Assembly (NCBI GenBank): GCA_019828595.1
Contig: JAHQRK010000015.1
Coordinates: 1,984,001-2,048,000, forward strand
Source of the DNA: Aphanomyces cochlioides
Taxonomy: Eukaryota > Oomycota > Saprolegniomycetes > Saprolegniales > Verrucalvaceae
DNA: 64,000 bases
Direction: 5' to 3'
Both the position numbers and the translations under genes were made by a program. Positions within the stretch are counted from its first letter, which is position 1. The number at the start of each line of letters is the position of its first letter. The notes under the pieces are model-generated. The model searched no databases. It was not told the DNA's origin and saw only the letters and a program-made list of their open reading frames with translations. Below are positions 46,455 to 58,471 of the stretch, in pieces.

Positions 46455-48080
46455 TTAGTCTTGCATTGAAGATCGTGTCACGTTGTCAAAGTACGCGACG
46501 AGATCGGCGATGGCCACGCTTTCTTGCGTTCGCTCGGCTAAATTCTTGACCGTCACGCCACCTTGCTTGAGCTCGTCTTCCCCGACAAGGACGGCAAAAT
46601 TGCATTCGAACTGATCAGCAAGCTTCATTTGCTTCTTCAGTTGGGGATAGTCAATCCAGTGGACAATGAGGCCAGCTTGGCGTAACGTTGCGGCAATTTG
46701 CATGGCTGGAAAGGCACAAGTCTCTCCGACTGGAACCATCTTCAAAGCTTATTACAGATGTCCAAATGCAGTGAATGAACTTACGCCAAGTTGAGTCAAT
46801 GGCGGTGGGGACAATGGACACAATAGCGCCAATCGCTCAACCCCTGCAGCCCAGCCGATGCAGGACATCGCAGGACCTCCCAACGATTCCACAAGATGGT
46901 CGTAGCATCCTCCAGCAAGACAAGCTAATCCTGACTTGGCGTCGAGGAATTCAAACACAGTATGGCTGTAGTAATCCTACAATTTGGAGACTCAAAGTCG
47001 AGTGTTTGAGTACAATCGACGTACCAAGCCTCGGACAAGGCGATGGTCTAGCGTTGCTTCTATGCCAAGTGCTGCTAGGCCATTCATAACAACGTCGAAA
47101 CGCTACAGAGTGGCTAAGACCACTTTTAAAATCTATCATACGTACACATCTGGAGCTATCCGTCAAGCTATCCATGAGCCGCGGAGCTTCCTGGAGCAAT
47201 TCTCGATCTCTCGCGTCCTTCGAATCTAAAATACGCAACACACTGCCACGTTCAAATCTATACCATTCTGAGATAAAGCTGTAGTCAGGGAAGTCTTGTA
47301 CCTCTCTTGGCTGTCTCTGGATAGGTCGAGCTTGATCGGCTCCAAGAACTGTGTGAGCTTTTCACGATACACTTGTCGGCTACGTTCCTGGTCAAACAGA
47401 GAGAGTACCAGCGGTTGAACTACCTTTCAATGCAACCAAGCGTATTAATATGCAGAGAGAGCTCCAAGCCAAGATTGCGCATGACATCGGCAGCTAGAGC
47501 TAGCACTTGTGTGTCCACGTGTGGACCGTTGGAGCCAATGTATTCGACGCCAAACTGCTGAAATTCACGGTAGCGACCTCGTTGCGGCCGTTCATATCTA
47601 CAATTCAAGCACAGCGTTAGCCCAGTGGTGTTGAGAAATCAGTACCTGAACATGCTGCCAGAGTAGGAGACTTTGTGTGGTCCTGCGAATTGCAAACCAT
47701 TGCTCAGCATGGATCGAATGACCCCTACAGCCATCAACCTCGATCTTTTCTTGCACAGAATGATGTCAAACCTGCTGTGCCTTCAGGACGCAGCGTCAAG
47801 CTGTTGTTTGAGTTGTCTGGGAACGTGTACATTTCCTACAAGCAGCATAAGCTGCAGCTAAAGAGCTCACTCACTCTACCTTGGACACAATGTCGGACGT
47901 CGTGCCAAGCGAGCGCGTAAACAAGTCGGTGGATTCGAGCAGTGGAGTCTGTATCGGTGTGAATCCATATCGACTGCATGTAGACAGCATAATGCTCACA
48001 ATATGCTGCTGCAGAGCCAATTCCTTCGGCCACACATCGCGCGTGCCACGGACTGCCGCCACCTTGGTGGCTTTTTTCAT
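46455..48080 (-). CDS. HARS: Histidyl-tRNA synthetase, 9 exons
   Basis: Class II synthetase charging tRNA-His. Exons 48080-47880, 47835-47772, 47724-47646, 47597-47424, 47379-47302, 47257-47148, 47074-47025, 46976-46785 and 46739-46455 sum to 410 aa. Introns are 44-73 nt. Seen: VRGTRDVWP (start of motif 1), LTLRPEGTA, motif 2 FRYERPQRGRYREFQQF, INTLGCIES, HisA loop LVRGLDYYSHTVFEFL, motif 3 GWAAGVERL, and a C-terminal anticodon-binding domain with VGEDELKQGGVTVKNL. At about 410 residues it has the bacterial/organellar size and lacks the N-terminal WHEP extension of animal cytosolic enzymes. No strong targeting peptide is obvious (MKKATKVAAVR). Confidence 0.94.
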
Positions 48081-49487
48081 GGTTCAATGGATTTCCAAGG
48101 AATTAACGAAACATGATTGGATAAAATAAATTAATTTTAACCAATCATTAATTTAAAATAAATTCTTACAAATTTCAAGATAAACCTATCGATAATTCTA
48201 ATTTATCCAATTTACCTGCAATTTATAACTGAACTGCCACCGAGGTTCAGTTAATGTGCAATTCTCTTCATGAGAGAGAGCAAGAGCTTCTTTGTTTATC
48301 GCCTTAATCTTTAAGCTATTTGACAGCACGCTCTAGCTATTTGCCTCGGTTCAAGGTGTGAGGTAAAACTTGCTGATTTAACGAAAAGTTATTTGCTTTG
48401 TTATTGTCTGATTGACTCAAAATTTCCCAACTTGGCTGAAATCGATCAAACTTTGAATCAATCACCAAGTCGAACCAGCCAATCAGCATCCAGAGTTTGT
48501 TTAAAACACACACAAAACACACCAACACACACACACATTAATTCATGTACTTTCCGATTATACTTGAATTCACTATTGCAAGATTGATCACACAAATTTC
48601 GTCGACTTTGATCAAAACTGTAAATTTGGACGAAAAAGACAATACTCACTTTCACCAAACAGAGGGCTGTTGTCGTTGCCTTTGAGCTGGTTGCAAGTTG
48701 AGACGCTCGACTGTGGAATGACTGATATGGCCAGCGAGGTCGAAGTCTGATAGTTGATCCACAGCGTCCAAGATTCCCCTCGAGGGAGCAGTAGTTTGCC
48801 CTCGGACACACGTAGGGCAGTCTTCCCCCACAAGAAGCTGTAAATTATAGAGTGGTTCTTAAAGTCAGGTATTTTATAGGCAGTTTTGTCAAATTATATG
48901 GAGCAAAGATGATAACATGTCACTAAACTACGGATGTCAGTAATCAATCACTGGGGATCGTATTACTTTACGACTTGACATTTGACCTACACTATGAATC
49001 CTGTAAAGTATCTCGTTTACATGCAGAAAGACACCCAGTCTGGTCTCCGCAGCGTGATGCTTTACGCTTTACAGTATAATTTACGTCAAGTGCACTTTAC
49101 GTTGCATTTCGCAGCCAGACTTTCCCAACATTTACTGTACAAGTCCTGTAAAGTGTAAACTTTACAAAGTACTCATCAGTCCCTCCTGCAGTAATGTGTT
49201 TTCAGCACGGCTGAGCAAAGCGTCGGGTTTCAGTCATGGCAAACTGTCTTGTAAGTTCAGAGCCTTCTTGCCACGTTGTTGCCCTCTCGATACGATGTCG
49301 CCAGCTTGATTTATATCTCACCTTCCGTGCTGCGATCTTTCCATTTTCTTATCTAAGTACATTTTGGTGTCGCTCCAATGTGTAAAGTATACAAACTTGA
49401 AGTCAAAGGGATCTACAGAACATACTGACTAAGATAATGTCGGTTGACCAAATTGGCACACTTGGAGTACTCATTCGTGATTTTGCC
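48081..49487. other. Intergenic region between HARS and the GH3 pair
   Basis: No confirmed gene. Notable points: an ACACACAAAACACACC run at about 48497-48540 beside CCAATCAG, similar to one upstream of MTR3; and a minus-strand frame near 48840-48660 containing ILDAVDQLSDFDLAGHISH that is protein-like but has no start. About eleven TTTAC/GTAAA words are crowded between 48965 and 49165. Confidence 0.45.
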
Positions 49488-51947
49488 ATGCGGTGCGCAG
49501 TCCAAGTCGCGCTCCTCTTCGTGGCGACCACTTCAGGCTCAGCACGAGCCGCGCAATCGTCAGATTTGGATGCCAAGGTCCAAGCAATCGTCAATGCCAT
49601 GGTTTGGACCGAATTCCGCGTTCCACGAGACTCACAATGCTGTTTCTTGTAGACGACAGATCAACTTCTCGGCCAGATGAACCAAATCGACATTGGCGCG
49701 TTTGTCATCGATAACGCTGCTGGCGCCAAAGTCGTCAACGAAACACAAGTCCAAGAATATGTCAGTCTCGGCGTCGGTTCGTACTTGAATACGCCAGGCC
49801 TCGCCCCGTTGAACAACAAATTCAACTGGAACACGACGGAGTACCGCACGGCGATCACCAAGATCCAGGAAATGCACATGAAGAACAATGGCATTCCCAT
49901 CCTCTACGGCTTGGATTCCGTCCACGGCGCCAATTACGTCAACAAGGCGGTCATTTTCCCCCATGCGATCAACACGGGCGCGACGTTCAACACAACTTTG
50001 GCGCGCTTGGCGGGCTTGTACACTGGTCGAGACACCAAAGCCGCGGGAATCCCTTGGGTCTTTGGTCCCATGATGGAACCTGTGCGTCACAAACACTGGT
50101 CGCGCATCTACGAGAGCTTTAACGAAGACCCCGCGGCTGTTGCATCTCTGGCAGCAGCGTACATTGAAGGCATTCAGAGTCAACGAGTCGCCGCGTGCGT
50201 CAAGCACTTGATCGCATACTCGGACCCGATGGACGGCAACGATCGCTCCAATGTCAACGAAAGCACGTACGAACTGCTCAACTACTTTGTGCCGCCGTTC
50301 AAAGCCGCCATCGACGTCGGCGTTCTCTCTGTCATGGGATCTTACATTGCACTCAACGGCGTCCCCGTGTCGGCCAACTCCGTCACGTCCCGCGATCTAC
50401 TTCGCCATGATCTCAACTTCACGGGCGTCCTCGTGACCGACTATGGCGAGATTTACCTCCTCCGTCGTGATCATAAAGTCGTCTCGACGGACTTGGACGC
50501 TGTCGATCTCTCCATGAACAAGACGTCGTACGACTTGAGCATGACGCCGTGGGATACGAGCTTTATCAAGTGGGGAAAGCACTTGGTGGCAGCGAACCGC
50601 CTGAGCGCCGCGCGGTTGAAGGAATCCGTCGCACGCATAATTAAACTCAAGCTCCAGCTGGATCTATGGAACAATCCCGTCCCTGGGAGCGACGTGGTGC
50701 CGTTGATCGGGGACCAAGCGAGCCGCGATGCCGCCCTCAACATTGCGCAAGAGTCGATCGTCCTCTTGAAGAACACGGACAACATCCTCCCGCTCGCTCC
50801 TTCCAGCTCAATCTTCCTCACAGGCCCATCCATGGACGACGTCGGCTATCTCTGCGGCGGATGGTCGCTCTACTGGCAAGGAACGTCTGGAAAGTCCATG
50901 TTTGCCAACGGCGTTTCCATCCGCGACGGCATTGAACGCATAGTCCACGATGGAGATGCGTCCAAGGCGTTTGCATTCCTCCAGGGAGTTCAAATGGAGT
51001 CTGGCAACTTGACGTCCAACTTGGACGACGCCGTCGCGCTCGCTCGCAATGCCACGCACACAATCGTCGCTCTCGGGGAACGAACATACGCGGAAGACGG
51101 TGGCAACAAGGATTTGATGCCGCTTCCGTCTGGATTTACCGACTACGTTCAGGCCTTGGCCGCCACGGGAACGAAGATCATCCTCGTGTTGACGCAAGGA
51201 CGGCCGCGTCTCCTTGGAAATTTGTCAAGTTTAGCGTCGGCAATCTTGTACGCGGGATTGCCATGCGAATTGGGCGGCCAAGCGATCGCCAACGTCCTCT
51301 TTGGCCGCGTGAATCCGAGCGGAAAGCTGCCGCTCACGTATCCCAAGACGGACACGTTTGACAACTTGGCGACGCCGTACTACAAGCGCAACGGGACGCA
51401 CTGCCTCGCGACGGGTGCTCTCTGTCCCGCCGAGTTTGAATTCGGCGCGGGGTTGAGCTACACGACCTTCCAGTACTCCAAGGCGGCGCTGTCCAAGAAC
51501 TCGATGACGTACAAGCAAGGGGAGAACCACACGCTCGCTGTCTCCGTCGTTGTGACGAACACGGGCAAAGTCGCGGGCCAGGAGACGATTCTGCTCTTCG
51601 TGACGCCGCCGTCGAGGGCGAATGCCGAGTCAAAGCTGCTGAAAAAGTTCACCAAAGTGTGGCTTTCCCCCGGGGAGGCCAAGACCGTCACGTTTGGCGT
51701 CGCGCCGGACGACTGGGGCTATTACTCGAACGAAATCGGCCAGGGGCTGGCGAAATCCGTCCCCACCGGCACGTACGTGTGGTTCTTCCAAGGGGGCGGC
51801 GACAAACTTTCGTTCGAGTGGACCATTCCCGGGACTTCCGCGGTTCTACCGCGCTCTGAGAGCTCCAAAGCCCAAAGCGACGGTAACACCATGGTGCTGT
51901 CCGTCGTGGCTGTCTTGGCAGCCGCTTGGATCCACGGGTGGTGCTAG
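49488..51947 (+). CDS. Glycoside hydrolase family 3 (beta-glucosidase type), secreted, copy 1
   Basis: Likely cleaves terminal beta-linked glucose from glucans. Exons 49488-49601 and 49653-51947 (51-nt intron) give 802 aa. Start chosen at MRCAVQVALLFVATTSGSARA, a signal peptide, matching copy 2; an upstream ATG (49437) would bury it. The GH3 N-domain has PILYGLDSVHGANY, ACVKHLIAYSDP (the KH-Y substrate site) and GVLVTDYGEIYLL with the nucleophile Asp. The C-domain has ESIVLLKNTDNILPL, LCGGWSLYWQG and GLPCELGGQAIANVLFG, followed by a fibronectin III-like domain (LSYTTFQY). The C-terminus ends in a hydrophobic stretch after Ser residues, consistent with GPI anchoring. Tandem with copy 2. Confidence 0.95.
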
Positions 51948-53295
51948 CAACGTCACGACAATCGGTAGATTCCATGGACAAATGCACTTCATTTAGGAAA
52001 CATGATGGGTGACTGGCTGACTTCCAGGGTGAGATATTGGGAGAAAGTACTGCTCTACGTCCCGAAATTAAGCTGATCGCAGCCCTTAGAGCTGCTGAAA
52101 AGGACGCCAAGGCAGCAGAAACGACAGGAAGTCCGCGCGCCGGACGACACGCCGCGTCTGCGTTGACGTTGTCCACGGATTTTCCTTAATTTTAATTTAT
52201 TCTTATTTTTAAATAAGAATAAATTAAAATCATCAATTCTTTCAAATCTACAAACTCTGATAATTGATACTGTGAATTTTTATATACTGTGCAAATGAAT
52301 ATAAATTTATAACATGAAGCCAAAGGCAGTCCAGCTGAAAGCTTCCTGGTGCTTCTTGCAGTGATCGACCATTCGGAATGAGCTCAGTCGACTTTGGCAT
52401 TATGTATTCTCAAAATCACCCACGATATCGGTTTGCCTTCAATGTTAAACTCGAGACTGTGCGTGGTGGCCAGTACAGTGTATATTGATGAGCCAATAAT
52501 AACCAGCAAAGTCTTCATTAACGAGCTATCGTGGAAAAGCATTGTCTCGATAGAATCTGCCATCATGTAGGCATCAAACGCCTTTCGCATCACAGCAGTG
52601 AGTGGCATATCCAATCTGTCCAACAAAGCTGACGAATAAGGGGATAATGCAAGTCTACTTCTTACAACTAATATACTAGTATGCTCTATGGATATAATAT
52701 AAAATTTCAAGAGTTTTCTCCAATCTGCTGGAATACTTCACCTCAAAATTCAGAATGTTCTATCGACTTAACGATTTTATGTGAAAGAAAGTAAACTCTC
52801 TGCTTTGACCCTGTACGTGTCGAGCCATTTTACCAATGTTTCGAGCTCTCGATGCGGCCAATTGCGTTGTCTACCGTCTGCAGAACGGCGGCGATCGATG
52901 CAAAAAGGTTGCCCACCAGCAGCTGGCCACCGTTGGCCAGCGAAGGCATCTGTCTATGCATTACTGACAAAACGCAATTGACCCAGCTGATTTATCTCAG
53001 TCTATTCTCCATATATTCTATCTCATACTGCCACTTTACCTCTTAAATATTATTTTACGACCTGTTCTCATCCCTTTGTCCATACACTTTATTGAATTTG
53101 TCCTGTAATATTTAATACCTTGTTAACAATAATATTTATTATAAGTATTATTTATAACAGGTTTGTCGGGTCGGATATGTATTCTACGGGTACTTTTTCC
53201 TCGACGATTGTTCCAGTAGTACTCGACCAACGTCATGTGCATACGGCTGGCATGGGTTACTTCATTTCAGCACTTGACTTGCGCCGCCTCTTGAC
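51948..53295. other. Spacer between the two GH3 genes
   Basis: Contains a possible terminal exon fragment on the plus strand (about 52031-52189, reading EIKLIAALRAAEKDAKAAE). A minus-strand frame at 52384-52710 (FDAYMMADSIETMLFHDSS) and A/T-rich DNA follow. None is identified. A perfect hairpin is at 52189-52230. Confidence 0.4.
52189..52230. repeat. Perfect 20-bp hairpin
   Basis: Arms 52189-52208 and 52211-52230, exact reverse complements with a 2-nt centre, all A/T-rich with one CTTATT/AATAAG core. Near-palindrome; could arise from end-to-end repair or be a small element. Confidence 0.65.
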
Positions 53296-55795
53296 ATGCG
53301 CACGGCTCTGGCTTGTATCTACGGCGCTATGGCCGTTCTGGCGGCGGTAGTGGCCGGGGATTCCATCGATGCGCAAGTGAAAGCCCTCCTCGACACGCTG
53401 GTACGCTCTCCGCCGCTCATTTCGCGCTCATTTCTGCGATGTCTAGACGGTCGACCAACTCCTCGCGCAGATGAATCAAATTGATATCAACTCGTTCAAA
53501 GCGTCCGACGATGATGGAAACATAATCGTCAACTTGACAGTCGTGGAAGGATACGCCAACATGAGCGTCGGCTCGTACCTGAACTCCCCGTTCGGCGACC
53601 CCAGGGGCACGAAATACAACCTCAACGCGACGGAATACCGCGTCCAGCTCAACAAGATGCAAGCGCTCCATCTGAAATACTCCAAGATCCCGTTTATCCA
53701 CGGCATTGACTCGGTCCATGGCGCAAATTATGTCTACAACGCGACGCTGTTCCCACAGAGCATCAACACTGGCGCGACGTTCAACACAACTTTGGCGCGC
53801 TTGGCGGGCTTGTACACTGGTCGAGACACCAAAGCCGCGGGAATCCCTTGGGTCTTTGGTCCCATGATGGAACCTGTGCGTCACAAACACTGGTCGCGCA
53901 TCTACGAGAGCTTTAACGAAGACCCCGCGGCTGTTGCAGCCTTGTCTTCGGCGTACATCGACGGCATGCAGAGTCAAAAAGTCGCTGCATGTATCAAGCA
54001 CTTGATCGCATACTCGGACCCGATGGACGGCAACGATCGCTCCAACGTCAACGAAAGCACGTACGAACTGCTCAACTACTTTGTGCCGCCGTTCAAAGCC
54101 GCCGTCGATGTCGGCGTTCTCTCTGTCATGGGATCTTACATTTCACTGAATGGCGTCCCCGTGTCGGCAAATTCTGTCACGTCCCGCGATTTGCTGCGTC
54201 ATGATCTCAACTTCACTGGCGTCCTCGTGAGCGACTACGGTGAGATCTACTTGCTCCGTCGCGACCATAAAGTCGTCTCAAGCGACTTGGACGCCGTCGA
54301 CCTCTGCATGAACAAGACGTCGTACGATATGAGCATGGTGCCGTGGGATACGAGCTTCATCGAGTACGGCAAGCAGTTGATCGCGCAGAATCGGCTCACG
54401 GTCGACCGCATCAAGGAATCCGCGGCGCGCATCCTCAAGCTCAAGTACCAGTTGGACCTCTTCCAAACGCCTGTTCCTGGCGCTGAACTCGTCGCTCAAG
54501 TCGGCGACGCCGATAGTGTGAACGCCGCTCTGGCCACTGCTCAAGAGTCCATCGTCCTCTTGAAGAACAACAACATCTTGCCGCTGTCCACGTCGACAAA
54601 AGCGTTCTTCACGGGGTCGTCCATGGACAACATTGGCTATTTGTGCGGCGGATGGACGCTCTACTGGCAAGGCGTGTCGGGCAACCACGTCTTCCCCCAC
54701 GGCAAGTCGATCCTCAAAGCCATCAACGACAGCTACATCCCCAACGCGACGTACTACCAAGGCATCAACATCGACGGCAACTACACGCTCCAGAACGGCA
54801 CCGCCGTCTCCGCCGTCATCGATCAAGTCCTGGCCGCAGCCAAGGAAGCCAGCGTGACGGTCGTCGCTCTTGGCGAATACCCCTACGCTGAAGACGCGGG
54901 AAACGCCACGCCCCAACCTCTTCCTTCGGAATTCGTGACGTACTTGAAGACGCTCAAGGCGACAGGAACGAAGATCGTCTTGGTGCTCGTGGAAGGCCGT
55001 CCTCGCACTCTAAACGGCTTGGCCGACCTAGCTGATGCCGTTCTCTGGGCGGGTCTTCCATGCGAACTTGGCGGCCGCGCCATCGCCGACGTCTTGTTTG
55101 GCAAGGTGAATCCCAGCGGCAAGTTGCCCTATACGTACCCGAAGACGGCGGAATTCATCAACTTGGCGACGCCGTACTACCAGCGCAACTCCACGACATG
55201 CTTCAAGAACCAAACGACGACGCCGTGCGAGGCCGAGTTCCCGTACGGCTACGGCTTGAGCTACACGACATTCACGTACTCGAGCGCCAGGATAAACACG
55301 ACGACGCTCAACTTCCAGCAGAAGACCGGCGTGCGCATCACCGTGAACGTCAAGAACACTGGCACGGTCGCTGGGAAGGAGACGGTCATGCTATTCTTGA
55401 CGCCGCCGCCGCGCGCCAACGCTGAGACCAAGCTGCTCAAGAAGTTCACCAAGATCAACCTGCAGCCCAACGAAGCGACGGACGTCATCTTTGACCTGCT
55501 GCCGCATGACTGGGGCTACTACGCCGGCGAAATCGGCCAAGGGCTTGTCAAGTCGGCGCCGTCGGGGCTGTATGTCTTTGCGTTCAAGGCGACGACGGAC
55601 TGCGCCGTGAATCCCAAGGACGCGCTCTGTTTGACGCTCCAATGGACCAACTCGGACAACGCACCCGTGACTGCCGACAAGAAGTCGACCGACGGCAGCA
55701 GCTCTTCCCCATCGCCGTCCAAGAGCGGCAGCGCCGTCACGTCCGTCGCCGTCGCGAGTCTCGTCTTGGCTTTGGTCTCCTTGATCCAGTTGTAA
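53296..55795 (+). CDS. Glycoside hydrolase family 3 (beta-glucosidase type), secreted, copy 2
   Basis: Exons 53296-53400 and 53447-55795 (46-nt intron at the same place as copy 1) give 817 aa. Signal peptide MRTALACIYGAMAVLAAVVAG. The same catalytic features as copy 1: PFIHGIDSVHGANY, ACIKHLIAYSDP, GVLVSDYGEIYLL (nucleophile Asp), ESIVLLKNNNILPL, GLPCELGGRAIADVLFG and a fibronectin III-like domain. The tail SSSSPSPSKSGSAVTS plus a hydrophobic end (VAVASLVLALVSLIQL) is a good GPI-anchor signal. A block of 168 nt (53771-53938) is identical to copy 1 although flanking parts differ widely. Confidence 0.95.
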
Positions 55796-55902
55796 ATTCT
55801 GTAGTAACATGCTTAGAACTTTGAGAAAGTCTGCGCGCGCGGTGGTTCCATGCCGCGCGACGCTCTTCAACAAAGCAACTACTTCTTGCTCGAAATCTTG
55901 AA

Positions 55903-56107
55903 TCAATGCAGGGATGAGATGATCGACGATGCTATTTGCTTCGTTCAACGCCATCGATGAAGGCTTATGGAGGACAAGCGAGAGTCTGGCGCAAGTCGAC
56001 TTTACGAGACGAGTTGCGCCAGACTCTAGTTTGTCCACCAGAAGCGTTGATCGATGACATCTTGAACGAAGCAAATAGCATCGTCCATCATCTCACCCCT
56101 GCATTGA
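55903..56107. repeat. Long imperfect hairpin made of a gene fragment
   Basis: Arms 55903-55994 and 56014-56107 are about 85-90% reverse complementary with a 19-nt loop (GTCGACTTTACGAGACGAG). Both arms encode the same peptide, NEANSIVxHLxPAL, in opposite orientation. Transcription across it would give a double-stranded RNA stem of about 90 bp. Confidence 0.7.
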
Positions 56108-56280
56108 CTCCAAGGACCTGGCCCCCATTGACATCGCACTTCCGCCACGCCAAAGCCCTCACCCCAACGTCTCTCATGTTTGTCGTGGTGTTCAACTCAC
56201 ACTCTTGTGACCTTCGTGAGGTTTCCCATCGTCGCTTGCACTGCTGGCGAGTAATGTCCGTGTGGATTCACCATGAGACG

Positions 56281-56350
56281 TTGGAGGGACTTGGACGGAA
56301 GGCGGGGCCGCTTGACTTGAGCAGGAGCTGGCAAATTGCAAAATGAGCAA
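56281..56350 (+). repeat. 70-nt direct repeat, unit 1
   Basis: Shares length and about 80% identity with 56691-56760, including TTGGACGGA, CTTGA, GAGCAGGAG, TGGCAAATTG and AAATGAGCAA. Both units end a frame in WQIxK-stop, so they may be ends of a duplicated gene fragment. Confidence 0.6.
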
Positions 56351-56690
56351 AGTTCTCATCTCATCCGTGAATGTCAGTGTCGCAGTTGCTTGTTCTGCCT
56401 TGAAGTGCGCTCCAAGTCGTTCAACAATGCAACATTCCATGAAAAACGACAGCCGCTCGACGGTTCAATACATCTTTCCCGAGTAGATCCGCGCAGTGGA
56501 GAGAGAAGGAGCAGGGAGCGTGGACGGCAAGACTATCGAGAGAAGAATGTACGAGTTACGAGTTAGTCTGACGAGGTGAATGGACACCCGACGGCATGGA
56601 AGAGCTTATGGAGGCTGCCGTGCTTGAGAGAGGTTTAGAAGAAGGTGGAAAGGAGTCCCCACACCATTGTTCGTTGTTGCGCTTGAGACC

Positions 56691-56760
56691 TTGGAGAGAC
56701 TTGGACGGACGCTTGAGCTGCTTGACGTGAGCAGGAGGTGGCAAATTGGAAAATGAGCAA
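56691..56760 (+). repeat. 70-nt direct repeat, unit 2
   Basis: Second copy of the sequence at 56281-56350, 410 bp downstream, same orientation. Confidence 0.6.
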
Positions 56761-57745
56761 TGCGCGGCGAGTCCCCGACCAGTTCCATCAAAGGATGGAT
56801 TGTGCAGCACGGCCTCGCTGTCGACAAACTACGATCTCAAGGAAGGAGCTTAGTTGTTTCACGATGGAACGGCATGGACGACCGCTAGGATTACAGAGGA
56901 GAGGTGCTCTTGCTGTTGCACATCGTTGCATTTGCTGACAAGCAGCTCAAAGGTATCGCGGCATGCCGTCCGGTCGTCCGTCCGTCCAGGCACAACAGTG
57001 TCGCTGTTTCTTGGCTACTGTAGACGCGTGCTCCAAGTGGTTTGACCCTCCACTCCACACTTTCCTCCATGGGAAAGAGCGAGCTTGTACGTGATTCAGC
57101 GATGAAGACATCTTCAACCCTGCAACGCATTGGTTCGATCCTCTAGTGCTTGCTCACTGAAGATTTCTGAGCAACAATTCACCAGATTCGCATTACGCCA
57201 TCATACTCATTAGCCCTCGACGTCAATTGAGAGTTCCTCGACGCAGTGTCGGGAAATGTGTTGATGCGACGCCAAGGACGAGGCATGACTGTGCAAGCCT
57301 CACGCAGAGCAACGACTACCAGTGTCAGGGGTAACCAAGTTCAGACGCACACTGAAGAGAATCGCTCGCGAGAAGGACTCTCCATGACCGAGCGCAAAGT
57401 GAATCCGAGTTTCTGCCGTGGAATAGCGCCACCGAATGGAAGCAGAACGAGATCGGGTTGTTGAGCAAGTCCTTGCTACAGGTGTCACAAGCCACGGTGC
57501 TCGCCAAGTTCTGAGTGATCCTGGATCATGTCATGGAGCCAAGCAGTGACAAAGCCGAGTTCGTTGGCCTGGTGCATTGGTTGAAGAGGAGGAGGAGGAC
57601 TTTTTCGAGTGAGGGAAGAGTCTCAATGGGTTCCCGAGTTTATTCAAGAGGGACGATCGACCTAGATCCTGCTGGAGATCATCATCGCAATGCCTGGATA
57701 AGCACGAGTCCACCAACAGACCAAGTAATATATCGACGCATGAAT

Positions 57746-57907
57746 CTACTTGATCTTCTTCTTGATGCGCAATTGGTTCGAGTGACCGCACTTCTTCTTG
57801 CGGCAGTTGGTCGCACGAGGAGGCAAGCGCGCGTAGCACACGCGGCAAATTTGCTTTTCGCAGTTCGTCTTCTTGGCCAAAGCCGCAAGGGTGGGTTCAA
57901 TAGCCAT
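57746..57907 (-). CDS. RPL40: 60S ribosomal protein eL40, without ubiquitin fusion
   Basis: 53 aa in one exon: [20 protein letters not shown], then [20 protein letters not shown] and [13 protein letters not shown]. The four zinc cysteines (C-x2-C ... C-x4-C) and the basic end are typical of eL40. In most eukaryotes eL40 is made as a ubiquitin fusion, with IIEPSL right after the ubiquitin GG. Here a start Met-Ala precedes IEPTL, and no ubiquitin codons are found upstream to 58200. A 5'-UTR intron is likely (GTAACG near 57971 to TGTAG near 57916). Three CCAAT boxes lie upstream. Confidence 0.9.
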   Translation of the reverse strand: MAIEPTLAALAKKTNCEKQICRVCYARLPPRATNCRKKKCGHSNQLRIKKKIK

Positions 57908-58471
57908 GGTCTTTCCTACATCCACAGCGTCCTTTTAGCTCCTTCCATCCTCGTCTCCATCATCATCGTTACCTGTTGGTCAGTAGATTTCCCTCTGAGA
58001 GAAACCAACCATCGCACTCTCCACCAACATCCACTCAAATCATCCCTCCAATCAATGAACGACCTTTCCCTCTAATTCAATGAACGCTTTTAATTGGCTA
58101 AAAGTGTGATTATAATTTTATTCGATTGGCTTATTTGATTTTAAACGATTTGATTGGCTAATAAATACTACCCAAAGTCGAATTTATTCCCTTAAATAAA
58201 TAGAATACGGATTAAATCCTCCTATTGCAAGAGTGTATTTGCGATTGAGGCTATGTGGAGCAGGCTAGACGCGATAATTATTTTCATGCTATATGATGGT
58301 GCGATTTTGACTGAGTGATATGGTGAAGAGTGCCGTCGCGATGGTATTTTTTAAGGGATTTATTGATATTTTTCACGAAAATTTGTTTTTTTTAGGAATT
58401 TTGGGATTTTTTTTATTATTTTTATTGTTTTTATATGTTTTCTGACGAATATACATGACGATTGACGCGTG
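57908..58471. other. Divergent promoter region between eL40 and LYRM2
   Basis: Three CCAAT boxes on the eL40 side, then A/T-rich sequence with a poly-T run (about 58380-58430) before the LYRM2 start. No gene, and no ubiquitin sequence. Confidence 0.55.
58093..58159 (-). promoter_or_regulatory. Three CCAAT boxes upstream of eL40
   Basis: AGCCAAT on the minus strand at 58093-58099, 58125-58131 and 58153-58159, spaced 32 and 28 bp (about three DNA turns). They are 186-252 bp upstream of the eL40 start. NF-Y binding is the usual reading of this motif. Confidence 0.6.

Larger units (their letters stand above)
55796..57745. other. Gene-poor region with duplicated fragments
   Basis: Contains the long hairpin (55903-56107) and a 70-nt direct repeat (listed). 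Numerous short frames occur on both strands; fragments such as ALNEANSIVDHLIPALIQDFEQEVV (minus, about 55935-55860) look like pieces of a decayed gene present in two orientations. No intact gene recognised. Confidence 0.5.

Noticed and set aside
49437..49487. Upstream ATG extending GH3 copy 1 by 17 residues
   Set aside because: It would bury the signal peptide; the start at 49488 matches copy 2.
51688..52176. 162-codon minus-strand frame
   Set aside because: Most of it is antisense to the GH3 C-terminus; Arg/Ser/Pro-rich and without a domain.
57908..58200. Ubiquitin exon for eL40
   Set aside because: All minus-strand frames were read; none encodes ubiquitin or a GG-ending fragment before the eL40 start.
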